64,000 bases of DNA from VXMO01 sp034422835 (lineage in GTDB: Bacteria; Chloroflexota; Dehalococcoidia; UBA6926), in the NCBI GenBank assembly GCA_034422835.1, contig DAOUJJ010000007.1:186001-250000 (forward strand), given 5' to 3'. Within the stretch, counting starts at the first letter, position 1. Each line of letters begins with the position of its first letter. A program made the position numbers and the translations under genes. Below the pieces are notes generated by a model. The model made no database searches and was not told the DNA's origin. It worked only from the letters and a program-made list of their open reading frames with translations. Below, piece after piece: positions 25,712 through 33,868 of this stretch.

Positions 25712-25747
25712 CGGTTCTTGTGTCTCCTTTCTGCGTTGGTTGTGGGG

Positions 25748-26626
25748 TTACTCTCGGGGGCGGGAGCGGGGGCCGAAGGGCTCCGGCTGGAATGGGCCGT
25801 CGCGCGCCTCAAGGTAGCCACGCAGGCCGCCCTTTTCCTGTGCCTCCACGAATGGACGCCTACCCTCCTCGCTCACGGAGGTGTGCGCGTGCGCGGACAG
25901 CTCTGCGTTCAGATTCAGCGCGTTGTGCAAGCCCATCATCTCCAGGCCCATCGTGGCGACGTAGAGGTTGATCTTGACCGTCTCGGGTGAGACCAACGCG
26001 ATGCGCTCGACGATCTTGAATGCTTCGTCGAGCAGGTCATCGGCAGGCACGATGGTGTTGACAATGCCGATCCGGAGGGCCTCCTCAGCGTCAATATGGT
26101 CACCTGTCAGCGCGTAGCGCAGGGCGTGCTTGTAGCCCGCGTTGAGCACCCAGAAGAAGCTGGTGTTGTCCATGTGGCGGACTTCCGGCTGAGCGAACAC
26201 GGCGTTATCCGCCGCGAGGGTCATGTGGGCCGCGTTGGCGTACCAGGAGCCGCCGCCCATGCACCAACCGTTCACCGCTGCAATGACGGGCTTGGTGAGC
26301 TCCCACAGATGCAGGAAATAGCGCATGTTCCTGCGGTCCGATGTGCGCCAGTGGTCGAGGTGCGCGGCGACACTGGTGTTTTTGGGCAGCGCATACGGCC
26401 ACTCAAACTCGGCCTCGCCGGAGATGTCATAGCCAGAGGAGAATGCCCTGCCCGCCCCGGTGAGCACGATGGCGCGAACCTCAGGATCGGCCTCCGCCTC
26501 ATCGAGCGCCTGGTGCAGTTCCCGCTCAAGCTCGGGGCTGATGGCGTTAAGCCGCTCCGGCCTGTTGAGTGTTATCAGGACACCCTTGCGCTGTTTCTCA
26601 TACAGGATGTTGTCATAGTTGGCCAT
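25748..26626 (-). CDS. Crotonase-fold enoyl-CoA hydratase/isomerase family protein, paralog 4
   Basis: This is a 292-residue paralog and the first gene of the minus-strand crotonase cluster. It has LITLNRPERLNAISPELE, TGAGRAFSSGYDISGEAE, VNGWCMGGGSWYANAAHMT, FAQPEVRHMDN and the tail DGPFQPEPFGPRSRPRE. It lacks the first catalytic Glu (GGGSW). The variable stretch after SGYDI differs in each copy, consistent with different acyl-CoA substrates. The promoter for the cluster should lie in 26627-26700, where I see no clear hexamer pair. Confidence 0.88.
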   Translation of the reverse strand: MANYDNILYEKQRKGVLITLNRPERLNAISPELERELHQALDEAEADPEVRAIVLTGAGRAFSSGYDISGEAEFEWPYALPKNTSVAAHLDHWRTSDRRNMRYFLHLWELTKPVIAAVNGWCMGGGSWYANAAHMTLAADNAVFAQPEVRHMDNTSFFWVLNAGYKHALRYALTGDHIDAEEALRIGIVNTIVPADDLLDEAFKIVERIALVSPETVKINLYVATMGLEMMGLHNALNLNAELSAHAHTSVSEEGRRPFVEAQEKGGLRGYLEARDGPFQPEPFGPRSRPRE

Positions 26627-26730
26627 AAATCAGCCCTCCCCCGTTTATCCCCTATTGACGCGCAGGCTTACCCACGCACGCCGCGAGAATAGCACCCGCC
26701 GAATGTGGCGGGCAACTTAGGAGGGGTTCA

Positions 26731-26812
26731 CCCTTCGACAGGCTCAGGGTGAACGGGGGGAGTTTGGTCGCGATATGGAGGTTTTGGATTCTTCGCTGCG
26801 CTCGGAATGATA
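26731..26812. repeat. Dispersed repeat copies upstream of the NDUFA9-like gene
   Basis: 26731-26756 is an exact copy of the CCCTTCGACAGGCTCAGGG + TGAACGG element. 26775-26812 is a copy of the GATTCTTCGCTGCGCTCGGAATGA type found again at 51731-51769. Both lie in the divergent gap between crotonase paralog 4 and the next plus-strand gene. Confidence 0.8.
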
Positions 26813-26867
26813 AGCGGGGCGTAGACTGGCATTGGAATGTGGCACCGCTGAACAGGAGTGACAATCG

Positions 26868-27893
26868 ATGCGCGTGACGGTTCTGGGTGGGTCAGGGTTT
26901 GTGGGGCGGCACCTTGTGGCAACGCTGGCGGCGATGGGGCATGGGCCGATACGCGTCTTGTCCCGCTCGCCTGAGAGGGTGTTTGGTGATGCGCGGCGTT
27001 CACTTGGCGTCGCATTCGAGGCAGTGGAGACACTGGCAGGCATCGGCAAGATGACGCGGGATGATGTCGTGGCCGCGCGCGACCGTGCCGATCAGGGCGA
27101 AGCCGTGCTGCGTGAGGCAGTTGAGGTTATTGAAGGAGATGCCCGTGACTGGAACGCAGTGCGCGATGCAGTTTCCGGCGCGGATGCCGTTGTCCATGCG
27201 GTCGGCATCATCCGTGAGACCGAGGGGCGTTCCTTCGGCGATACGAACGTGGGCACGACACAGTCGCTCATCGAAGCCATGAAGGATGTGGGAACAAACC
27301 GCCTGGTCTATATGGGGATTCTTGGAGCGTCCGATGATCCGGAGATGCGGTATGGGCGGTCGCGCTGGCAGGCGGAGGAGGTGGTAGCGACCAGTGGGCT
27401 GGAGTGGACGGTGGTCAAGCCGTCGCTGGTGCTTGGCGTGTCGGACGCCGTTTCGCGGCGGACAGTCAAGCTGCTGCGGACAGGGCCGGTGGCCTTGCTG
27501 CCGTTCCCGGACGGTGGGCGCACACTGCTGCAACCGATGTACGTGAGCGATCTTGCCGCGGCGCTGACGCTGTGCGTGACGGAGCCGGAGCGGGCGGGAA
27601 AGACCTACGAGATCGGCGGGCCGGAGCAGATCGCGCTCGTGGATATTGCGCGCGCCTTTGCCGTGGAATTGGGCATCAAGCGCGTCTACAGCCTGCCGAT
27701 GCCGCGATTCGCCATCCGGCTTGGGGCGGCACTCATGGGGCGTGTGTTGCGGGATCCGCCGATTACAGCGGCGGAGCTAAGCCAGTTGCGGGTGGACAAC
27801 GTGACGGCGCTTGATTCGGTTGAGCAGGCGTTCGGGTTTGCGCCGCGCCGCTTTTCGGACTACGTGTCCTACGTCAGGAACGTTGTGCCTTAG
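26868..27893 (+). CDS. NAD(P)-binding protein, complex I NDUFA9-like
   Basis: This is a 341-residue atypical short-chain dehydrogenase. The Rossmann motif is VTVLGGSGFVGRHLV. It continues with VVHAVGIIRE, LVYMGILGAS, RYGRSRWQAEEVV, WTVVKPSLVLG and LLQPMYVSDLAAAL. This is the pattern of the NDUFA9/39-kDa family, which includes quinone-linked accessory proteins and nucleoside-diphosphate-sugar epimerase-like proteins. An insert of about 35 residues (TRDDVVAARDRADQG region) separates strands 2 and 3. Its stop overlaps the stop of the GYD gene by 4 bases. Confidence 0.85.
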   Translation: MRVTVLGGSGFVGRHLVATLAAMGHGPIRVLSRSPERVFGDARRSLGVAFEAVETLAGIGKMTRDDVVAARDRADQGEAVLREAVEVIEGDARDWNAVRDAVSGADAVVHAVGIIRETEGRSFGDTNVGTTQSLIEAMKDVGTNRLVYMGILGASDDPEMRYGRSRWQAEEVVATSGLEWTVVKPSLVLGVSDAVSRRTVKLLRTGPVALLPFPDGGRTLLQPMYVSDLAAALTLCVTEPERAGKTYEIGGPEQIALVDIARAFAVELGIKRVYSLPMPRFAIRLGAALMGRVLRDPPITAAELSQLRVDNVTALDSVEQAFGFAPRRFSDYVSYVRNVVP

Positions 27894-28189
27894 TTGTCGC
27901 GGGTTTTGGCGAGTTGAGCGATGAATTGCTCAATGGGAAATGCGGGCAGCGAGACTATCTGAATAGTGCCGCGCGCGCCCAGTTCCAGGGAGACCCGAGC
28001 GATTGTCTCGTTGTCAGGGGCCTCAACGATGTTGACGAAGTCATAGTTGCCGAGCACGGCGTACTGGGCCGTGACCTTTGCACCCCACGACTCGATCTCA
28101 CGATTGACTTCCTGGATGCGCTCCGGGCGATGCTTTACGGTCTTGCGTCCCTCATCCGTCAGCGTGCTGAGCAACACGTATGTCCCCAT
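27890..28189 (-). CDS. GYD-domain protein
   Basis: This is a 99-residue protein that starts MGTYVLLSTLTDEGRKTVK and carries the motif VTAQYAVLGNYDFVNIVEAPD and a conserved C-terminal helix. It fits the GYD family of small ferredoxin-like-fold proteins of unknown function. It is convergent with the NDUFA9-like gene (4-base overlap of stops), and 86 nt separate it from the hydrolase gene upstream. Confidence 0.88.
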   Translation of the reverse strand: MGTYVLLSTLTDEGRKTVKHRPERIQEVNREIESWGAKVTAQYAVLGNYDFVNIVEAPDNETIARVSLELGARGTIQIVSLPAFPIEQFIAQLAKTRDN

Positions 28190-28275
28190 CTAGTTTGCCT
28201 CCCTGCTTGTGTTTGTCCGGGTTCTCCTGTCGTGAACGTCTCAAGTCAGAATCGTAGGTATGGGCGCGTCCTGTG

Positions 28276-28962
28276 TCAACGGAGAGCCATCGTTTGGTCG
28301 AGGAAACCGGCTGTCGCAGCAGCCAGCGCGGAGCGGCTGGTCTGCCAGGCGCGGTCTGCTCCCTCAAGCGCCATCGCGGTCACGTCGTCGCGTCCAATGC
28401 CATCAACCCACGCACCCAATTTCTCCGGCGTTGTGAGCGCGTCGTTGCTGCCTATCAGGAATCTCACTGGCACGCCTACCTTTGAAAGCCCGCCCTCTGT
28501 TGGAATGCCGATCAAGGGAATGTCCAGTATCGGTGAGACGCCAACAACTGCCCGCACGCCCTCCGGCTGTTGCGCCGCGGCACGCAGCGCGATGCTCGCG
28601 CCGTACGAATAGCCGACGATGGCCACCCGGCGTCCATCCACGCCCGGCCATTCCCGCAGCATGTCAACAGCCGCGAGCGCATCTGCCGCCTGCCCTTCTC
28701 CCAAGGCGTTCTCGCCCTGGGATTCGCCAACGCCGCGGTAGTTGAATCGAAACGACACGAAACCTCGGGGAGTGACCTCCCGTGTCAGCGCCTCTATGAC
28801 GGGACTGAGCATTGTGCCACCCAGGTGCGGCTCAGGTGAACAGAAGACGACACCGGGCAAATCACCGCCGCCCTCCGGAATCTCATCGCCGGACGGTTCC
28901 GCAATGATACCTTCAAGCGTCAGGGCATCGGTCGAGAAGAAATTGACAGCCGTTTGCCTCAC
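28276..28962 (-). CDS. Alpha/beta hydrolase (dienelactone hydrolase / YqiA type)
   Basis: This is a 228-residue soluble hydrolase. The nucleophile elbow is GYSYGAS, an oxyanion stretch FCSPEPHLGGTM sits near the N-terminus, and the FRFNYRGVGES segment is typical of COG2945-like alpha/beta hydrolases. The acid residue is likely in IGSNDALT. The histidine usually found near the C-terminus is not obvious to me. The substrate is unknown. It lies 11 nt downstream of the metallophosphoesterase gene and is probably in its operon. Confidence 0.8.
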   Translation of the reverse strand: MRQTAVNFFSTDALTLEGIIAEPSGDEIPEGGGDLPGVVFCSPEPHLGGTMLSPVIEALTREVTPRGFVSFRFNYRGVGESQGENALGEGQAADALAAVDMLREWPGVDGRRVAIVGYSYGASIALRAAAQQPEGVRAVVGVSPILDIPLIGIPTEGGLSKVGVPVRFLIGSNDALTTPEKLGAWVDGIGRDDVTAMALEGADRAWQTSRSALAAATAGFLDQTMALR

Positions 28963-28973
28963 GCCGGCGCGCC

Positions 28974-29735
28974 CTATAGACCGTACAAAAGGCGCTCCGC
29001 CAAGCCGGGAGGCAGGGCGGCGTCCCTAAAGTACTTCTGTGCCGATTCGACATCGTATTGGACGCGGAACTGCGTAAGGGTACGGGCGTCCGAATCAAGA
29101 ATGAGGTAGGCAGCGCGGGGATCGCTGTCACGGGGCTGTCCCACGCTGCCGGGGTTGATGATTAGACGGACGTCATCGGGCAGGTGGATGAGGGAACCAT
29201 GGTTGAGGCGACCCATGGCATGAACGCGGTGCGGGGAGTTCGGCCCTGCGAAGATCTCTTCAAAGATCAGGGGCAGATGGGAGTGCCCCACCAGCAGGAA
29301 CGGCGTCTCCAGTAGATCAAATGACGCGCGCGCGGCTTCCTCATGAATGAGGTACTCCCAAACGGGATCCCGGAGAGAGCCGTGAGCCAGAGTGAATTCC
29401 CCCTGCTTCACAACTCTCGGCAGGCCTTCAAGATAGGCGCGGTTCTCCGCCGTAAGCTGTTCGCCGTTCCATCTGCAGGCAAGAGCCGCTTCCTGATTGA
29501 AAACGCTCAGATCAGCGGCTCCGATTGCGCCGAGGTCGTGGTTGCCGACCACACCCACATGCTCAAAGCCGCGCAGTGTGTCAAGACACTCGTTGGGATG
29601 CGGCCCGTATCCGACGATATCTCCCAGCGACCAGATGTTGTCGACGGGGCCGCGCGCGTTTGCATCGCGCAGAACGGTGTCAAAAGCGACGATGTTTGAG
29701 TGAATGTCAGAAATGATCAGAGTTCGCATCGCCAT
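28974..29735 (-). CDS. Metallophosphoesterase, YfcE/MPE family
   Basis: This is about 253 residues with the calcineurin-like motifs IISDIHSN, LGDIVGYGPHP, VVGNHD, VGHSHLP and NPGSVGQPRD. It binds two metals and cleaves phosphoesters in the cytosol. I start it at the ATG at 29735 (29729 also possible) because the longer open frame to 29858 runs into the otsA gene and encodes an unstructured peptide. It lies 22 nt after the otsA stop, in the same direction. Confidence 0.88.
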   Translation of the reverse strand: MAMRTLIISDIHSNIVAFDTVLRDANARGPVDNIWSLGDIVGYGPHPNECLDTLRGFEHVGVVGNHDLGAIGAADLSVFNQEAALACRWNGEQLTAENRAYLEGLPRVVKQGEFTLAHGSLRDPVWEYLIHEEAARASFDLLETPFLLVGHSHLPLIFEEIFAGPNSPHRVHAMGRLNHGSLIHLPDDVRLIINPGSVGQPRDSDPRAAYLILDSDARTLTQFRVQYDVESAQKYFRDAALPPGLAERLLYGL

Positions 29736-29757
29736 AGCATCCCGAGTATGTCCGACA

Positions 29758-31200
29758 TTATATTGCGGACTGTGGGACGTATGTGTTGCTGCCCGCAGTA
29801 AGATCCGCGAGGAAGTTGTCGGCCCAGGCCTTGGCGGTGTTTGACTGAACGTCCTCATACAGGGCCATCCACCGGCGACGCCGTTCGCGATGCGTCATCG
29901 CGAGAGCGCTATGCATGGCCTCCGCCGTGCCTTCGAGGTCGTAGGGGTTGACGATTAGAGCTTCCTTCATCGTCTCGGCGGCTCCGCAGAAACGGGACAA
30001 CACCAGCACGCCGGGATCAGCACCCTGGGAGGCGACGAATTCCTTGGCGATCAGGTTCATTCCGTCCCGGAGCGGGGTCACAAGGCAGACGTCCGCCTCA
30101 CGGAAGAAACCGGCCAATTCCTCCTGGTTATAGGAGCGGTAGAGATAGTGAACAGGCACCCAGTCCGCCTCGGCGAATCGCCCGTTGATGCGCCCGACCA
30201 GTCCGTCCACTCGTTCACGTTCCTGGACATATTCCGGCACGCGGCTGCGCGAGGGCGCGGAGATCTGAATCATGGTGACCTTGCCCCGAACAGCCGGGTA
30301 CCGGTCAAGCATCGCTTCAAAGGCTCTGAGTCTTTGGGGGATTCCCTTGGAATAATCAAGCCGGTCGACACCCAGCACGACTTTCTTGCGTTCAACCGGG
30401 CGGCGCGGCAGGAGCCGCTGAAGCAGACCCGTCGTCTCCGTTTCACCTGCTTCACGCGTCCATTTCTGGAATTGATTCGGGTCGGTTCCGATGGGATAAA
30501 CACCCGCTCCAACTGTCCCCGATCGGCCATCGAATACGCCCGCGTCTACGGCGCCTCCGATTTCCGCCTGCAGGGTGTCAAGGAAGTTGTGGGCATACCG
30601 ATTCGTGTGGAATCCGACTAGGTCATAGCTGACAAACTCCTCAAGGAGCTGCCTGGCCCACGGGAGGATTGAGAAGACCTCTGCGGCGGGGAACGGCGTA
30701 TGAAGGAAAAAGCCGATCTTGCCCTGCCATCCCATCCGTCGCAGTTCCGAACCCAGGGGAATCAGATGATAGTCCTGCACCCAAACAGCGTCCCCGTTTC
30801 GAAGGAGGGGGTAGAGGCCTTCAGCAAATCTGCGATTGACGCGTCGATACCCTCGATACGCATCATGTCGAAGCTGAACGAAATTGGGGAAGGCGTGCAG
30901 AAGGGGCCAGAGAGTACGATTGGCGAAGACGGAATAAAAGAGATTGACCTCATCAGCGGTCAGGTTCATCGCGCCAACGTCAATGCCGCCGCTGCGCGCG
31001 ACCGTCGGTTCCACGGCAAGGCGGCGCTCCGTTGTGGTGCCGCTCCACCCGAACCACAGGCCACCGTACTGCTCAAGGGCTGCCTGCACCGCAGACACAA
31101 GACCGCCCACAGGTTGATTCCTCTGGTCTCGTGACGCGTCGGGAAGTGTCGATGCCGGCAATCGGTTGGACACGACAACAAGACGCTGTATCTGCTGCAT
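29758..31200 (-). CDS. otsA: Trehalose-6-phosphate synthase
   Basis: This is about 480 residues of glycosyltransferase family 20. Motifs are VVVSNRLPAS near the start, GGLWFGWSG, VWVQDYHLIPL, FFLHTPFPAAEVF, the LDYSKGIPQRL loop, TPLRDGMNLIAKEFV and LSRFCGAAE. It joins UDP- or another NDP-glucose with glucose-6-phosphate. Start ATG 31200 begins directly with the family N-terminus; GTG 31221 is a possible earlier start. The partner phosphatase otsB is 6 kb away next to a mechanosensitive channel, so both halves of trehalose synthesis are in the window. Confidence 0.93.
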   Translation of the reverse strand: MQQIQRLVVVSNRLPASTLPDASRDQRNQPVGGLVSAVQAALEQYGGLWFGWSGTTTERRLAVEPTVARSGGIDVGAMNLTADEVNLFYSVFANRTLWPLLHAFPNFVQLRHDAYRGYRRVNRRFAEGLYPLLRNGDAVWVQDYHLIPLGSELRRMGWQGKIGFFLHTPFPAAEVFSILPWARQLLEEFVSYDLVGFHTNRYAHNFLDTLQAEIGGAVDAGVFDGRSGTVGAGVYPIGTDPNQFQKWTREAGETETTGLLQRLLPRRPVERKKVVLGVDRLDYSKGIPQRLRAFEAMLDRYPAVRGKVTMIQISAPSRSRVPEYVQERERVDGLVGRINGRFAEADWVPVHYLYRSYNQEELAGFFREADVCLVTPLRDGMNLIAKEFVASQGADPGVLVLSRFCGAAETMKEALIVNPYDLEGTAEAMHSALAMTHRERRRRWMALYEDVQSNTAKAWADNFLADLTAGSNTYVPQSAI

Positions 31201-31364
31201 CGCCTTGCCCCCTTGCCCCACCCGGCAAGCTCAACTAACGGCTCTACTGCACAAAAAGAGTCCCGTAACGTGACTTAACCCTAGCCGTCGGCTTGTAACT
31301 GGTCAAATAGGGAGCAGATAGGGGATTGCGGGTGGTAGGGCGTTTGATTGCGCAGTGCGTATTA

Positions 31365-31390
31365 GATTCCCGCTTTCGCGGGAATGACGG
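31365..31390. repeat. TTCCCGC-type palindromic dispersed repeat
   Basis: GATTCCCGCTTTCGCGGGAA + TGACGG, identical in its core to the copy at 24771. It lies in the 250-nt divergent gap between otsA and the hydrolase gene, where I see nothing else. Confidence 0.8.
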
Positions 31391-31473
31391 GGGCGAGGGA
31401 ATAGCGTGCTACACTTTTGCTCTACGTGGGACGCAGACGCGGCGAGAACGCCGCGCGTGACGGGGGAAATGCC

Positions 31474-32274
31474 ATGCCGGAGAGCAAGTTCGTCGATATC
31501 CAGGGTCTCAAGATGCACTATCTCGAATGGGGCGATCCCTCGAATCCCGACCTGCTCCTTGTGCACGGATGGACGGGTTTGGCGTCATCCTGGCAAGCGG
31601 TGGCCGAGGGTTTCGAGGACAGATATCACATCATCGCGCCGGACAACCGCGGCCATGGGCAGACGGACAAGCCCGTAACCGGCTATATGCTGCGCGATTT
31701 CGCGACGGACATCGCAGAGCTTATCGACACACTCGGACTTGAAAAGCCCGCATACGTGGGCCACTCGTGGGGCGGAAACATCGGCACCATCATGGCGTCC
31801 GATTTCGCGGACAAGATCTGCTGCGCGTTCCTCGAGGACCCTGTGTACTGGAAGATGGTGAACGTGCACGTGACGAGCCTTCAGCAGGCGCTGGCGCGGC
31901 ACAACAGGCCGGAGGCGGAGATTCGCGCCGAGGCAAAAGAGCAGGGGATGTCCGAGCAGGAGGCCGATGAGCTGGTTTATCGGCATCATCACTTCTCGCC
32001 GCACGCCGTCACACGACTGCTGACCGACAATCGCCAGTGGGCGTTCCGCTGTGAGGACCACATGCGGCGCATCTCCGTGCCCACACTCGTGCTGGTCGCG
32101 GACATCGCTGCGGGCGGTTACATGATGCCGGAGGAGCTTGAGTACTACCGCACCATCGCCGCGCCGGATCTGGATTTCCGGCTGTGGCCGGACGTGGGAC
32201 ACAGCATGCGCGCAGCGCGCCCCGAGCAGTACAACCAAGAGCTTGACGAGTTCCTCAAGAGCTGCAGCGCTTGA
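31474..32274 (+). CDS. Alpha/beta hydrolase (epoxide hydrolase / haloalkane dehalogenase-like)
   Basis: This is a 266-residue alpha/beta hydrolase. HGWTGLASSWQ is the oxyanion HG motif, DNRGHGQTDKP follows, the nucleophile elbow is GHSWGGN, a cap region with many acidic residues follows, and the catalytic histidine is in DVGHSMR. The Ser nucleophile argues for an esterase or lactonase rather than an epoxide hydrolase (Asp). ATG 31474 has GGGGGAA 5 nt upstream. Its stop overlaps the TTG start of the MFS gene (TTGA), so the two are coupled. Confidence 0.88.
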   Translation: MPESKFVDIQGLKMHYLEWGDPSNPDLLLVHGWTGLASSWQAVAEGFEDRYHIIAPDNRGHGQTDKPVTGYMLRDFATDIAELIDTLGLEKPAYVGHSWGGNIGTIMASDFADKICCAFLEDPVYWKMVNVHVTSLQQALARHNRPEAEIRAEAKEQGMSEQEADELVYRHHHFSPHAVTRLLTDNRQWAFRCEDHMRRISVPTLVLVADIAAGGYMMPEELEYYRTIAAPDLDFRLWPDVGHSMRAARPEQYNQELDEFLKSCSA

Positions 32275-33533
32275 GCAATACTGCGCCATTCACAATAGCT
32301 GAGGAAGAGACCGAAGTAACTTCGCGTTTCCGCACGTTCCGCTCGCTCCGCAACCCTGTTTTCCGCCGCCTTTGGATGGCAGGTTGGGTGTGGTATGTGA
32401 ACCGCATGATGGAGATGGCGGTCCTGTCATGGCTTGTGCTGGAACTGACAGACTCGCCGTCACAGGTGGCGCTCGTCGGCGTGTTCCGCATGGCCCCGAT
32501 GTTCCTGCTCGGCCTGGTGGCTGGCAGTGTGTCAGACCGTTTTCCGCGCAAGTACGTGATGATCTCAACGCAGATTGTCAACGTGGTGGTGGTTGGCGGG
32601 ATGCTTGCGGTGCTTGTTGGCGGGGACGTGGAGCCGTGGCACGCGTATCTCGCGACGTTCCTCACAGGCTCGGCGTGGGCGGTGGATTTTTCAGCGCGAC
32701 GCGCCTACTTTGCCGAGATATTCCGGGGCGACGCCCTCACGAACGCCATTTCGCTGGATGTCGTGGCGCTGACGGGAAGCAGCATTGTGGGGCCGTTGTT
32801 TGCCGGGACGATCATCGAACTGGTCGACTTCTCAGGCTCGTATGCCCTGATGCTGGGCCTGTACGTGGCGGTGGGTTGGGTGTTGTTCACCATTCCAAAG
32901 ACTGAGTCCATGGGCGAAGAAAAGATGCCCGTGCTGCGGCAACTGAAGGAGTCGGTGACGATGCTGGCCAGTAACAGGGCGCTTGTGGCCGCCCTGACCA
33001 TCACGGTCAGCCTCAACTTCTTCGGATTTCCCTTCTTGACGATGGTGCCGGTGATTGGGCGAGATGTGCTGGGGGCGAACGCGTTTCTGTACGGGATATT
33101 GGCGGGGGCGGCAGGCGTGGGCTCGCTGACGGGGGCGATCATCATCGCGTCGCGGCAGATACGCAACCACGGGCAGGTCTATTCCTTGGGTTCGGCATTC
33201 ATGTTGGGGATCATGGTGCTCTTCGCCCTTTCAGAGTGGTACACGGTCTCCCTTGTTCTGCTGATGGTGGCGGGTCTGGGCATGGCCGGTTTCGCCACGA
33301 TGCAGCCGACGATTGCGCTGCGGGCGGTGAGCCCGGAGATGCGGGGACGCGCGATGGGCGCCATTGCCCTGGGCATCGGCGCGAGTCCGCTGGGGATGCT
33401 GACGGTGGGATGGATGGCGGAGCCGGAGAACCTGGGCCCTCAGATGGCGTTGGCGGTGCTGACGGGGACGGGGTTCGTGGTGGTGATGGTGTTGCGGCTT
33501 CTGCTGCCGGAGCTGCGGGGGGTGAGGCGGTAA
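32271..33533 (+). CDS. MFS transporter, MFS_3/enterobactin-exporter type
   Basis: This is a 420-residue polytopic transporter with about 10-12 membrane segments after a hydrophilic N-tail of about 35 residues. The loop 2-3 motif is GSVSDRFPRKYV, then FSARRAYFAEI. The start is TTG in a TTGA overlap with the hydrolase stop. The MFS_3 group exports drugs, siderophores or metabolites. Coupling with a hydrolase suggests it exports or imports that enzyme's substrate or product, but this is inference. Confidence 0.87.
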   Translation: MSNTAPFTIAEEETEVTSRFRTFRSLRNPVFRRLWMAGWVWYVNRMMEMAVLSWLVLELTDSPSQVALVGVFRMAPMFLLGLVAGSVSDRFPRKYVMISTQIVNVVVVGGMLAVLVGGDVEPWHAYLATFLTGSAWAVDFSARRAYFAEIFRGDALTNAISLDVVALTGSSIVGPLFAGTIIELVDFSGSYALMLGLYVAVGWVLFTIPKTESMGEEKMPVLRQLKESVTMLASNRALVAALTITVSLNFFGFPFLTMVPVIGRDVLGANAFLYGILAGAAGVGSLTGAIIIASRQIRNHGQVYSLGSAFMLGIMVLFALSEWYTVSLVLLMVAGLGMAGFATMQPTIALRAVSPEMRGRAMGAIALGIGASPLGMLTVGWMAEPENLGPQMALAVLTGTGFVVVMVLRLLLPELRGVRR

Positions 33534-33558
33534 AGGGTTTATCGTGAGAGGCGTGGCA

Positions 33559-33741
33559 TCAGCCCAGTAATCTCTGGGCAAAGACCGCGATAGTCGATGC
33601 AATGACGACTGCGCCGACCATGAGGCTCACCATCCACTTAACGAGATGGGTTTCTATCTGAGCAATATCGGCCTTGAGTTCATAGCGCAAGGCGTTGAGT
33701 TCCGAATTCAGTTCCTGCCGAGTGATATTTTCCGTTGCCAT
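33559..33741 (-). CDS. Small coiled-coil/membrane-anchor protein (60 aa)
   Basis: This is a 60-residue protein with an amphipathic coiled coil (about residues 8-35, ELNSELNALRYELKADIAQ) followed by one membrane helix (WMVSLMVGAVVIASTIAVFA). GGGAGG lies 4 nt before the ATG, so it is very probably a real gene. The layout recalls CCDC90/DUF1640-like membrane-anchored coiled coils. Function is unknown. It lies between the MFS gene (convergent) and the ada gene downstream on the same strand. Confidence 0.7.
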   Translation of the reverse strand: MATENITRQELNSELNALRYELKADIAQIETHLVKWMVSLMVGAVVIASTIAVFAQRLLG

Positions 33742-33831
33742 AATGCCTCCCAGCGGCTCTCCTAATCGATACCACTCTACCAGCTATTGGATATTGTGGC
33801 AGGAACGAGGGATGGGGCCGTCTCCCTCAAA

Positions 33832-33857
33832 CCCTTCGACAGGCTCAGGGTGAGCGG
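33832..33857. repeat. Dispersed 26-nt repeat copy
   Basis: CCCTTCGACAGGCTCAGGG + TGAGCGG, one base different from the copies at 15906, 16816 and 26731. It lies 12 nt after the ada stop. Confidence 0.85.
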
Positions 33858-33868
33858 AGACGGCGGTA

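Noticed and set aside
28974..29858. Extended N-terminus of the metallophosphoesterase to 29858
   Set aside because: It would overlap the otsA coding region by 100 bases and encodes a Ser/Thr/Pro/His-rich peptide unlike the family; the domain begins right after the ATG at 29735.
15900..33860. The dispersed repeats as a CRISPR array
   Set aside because: Copies are kilobases apart, without regular spacers and without cas genes.
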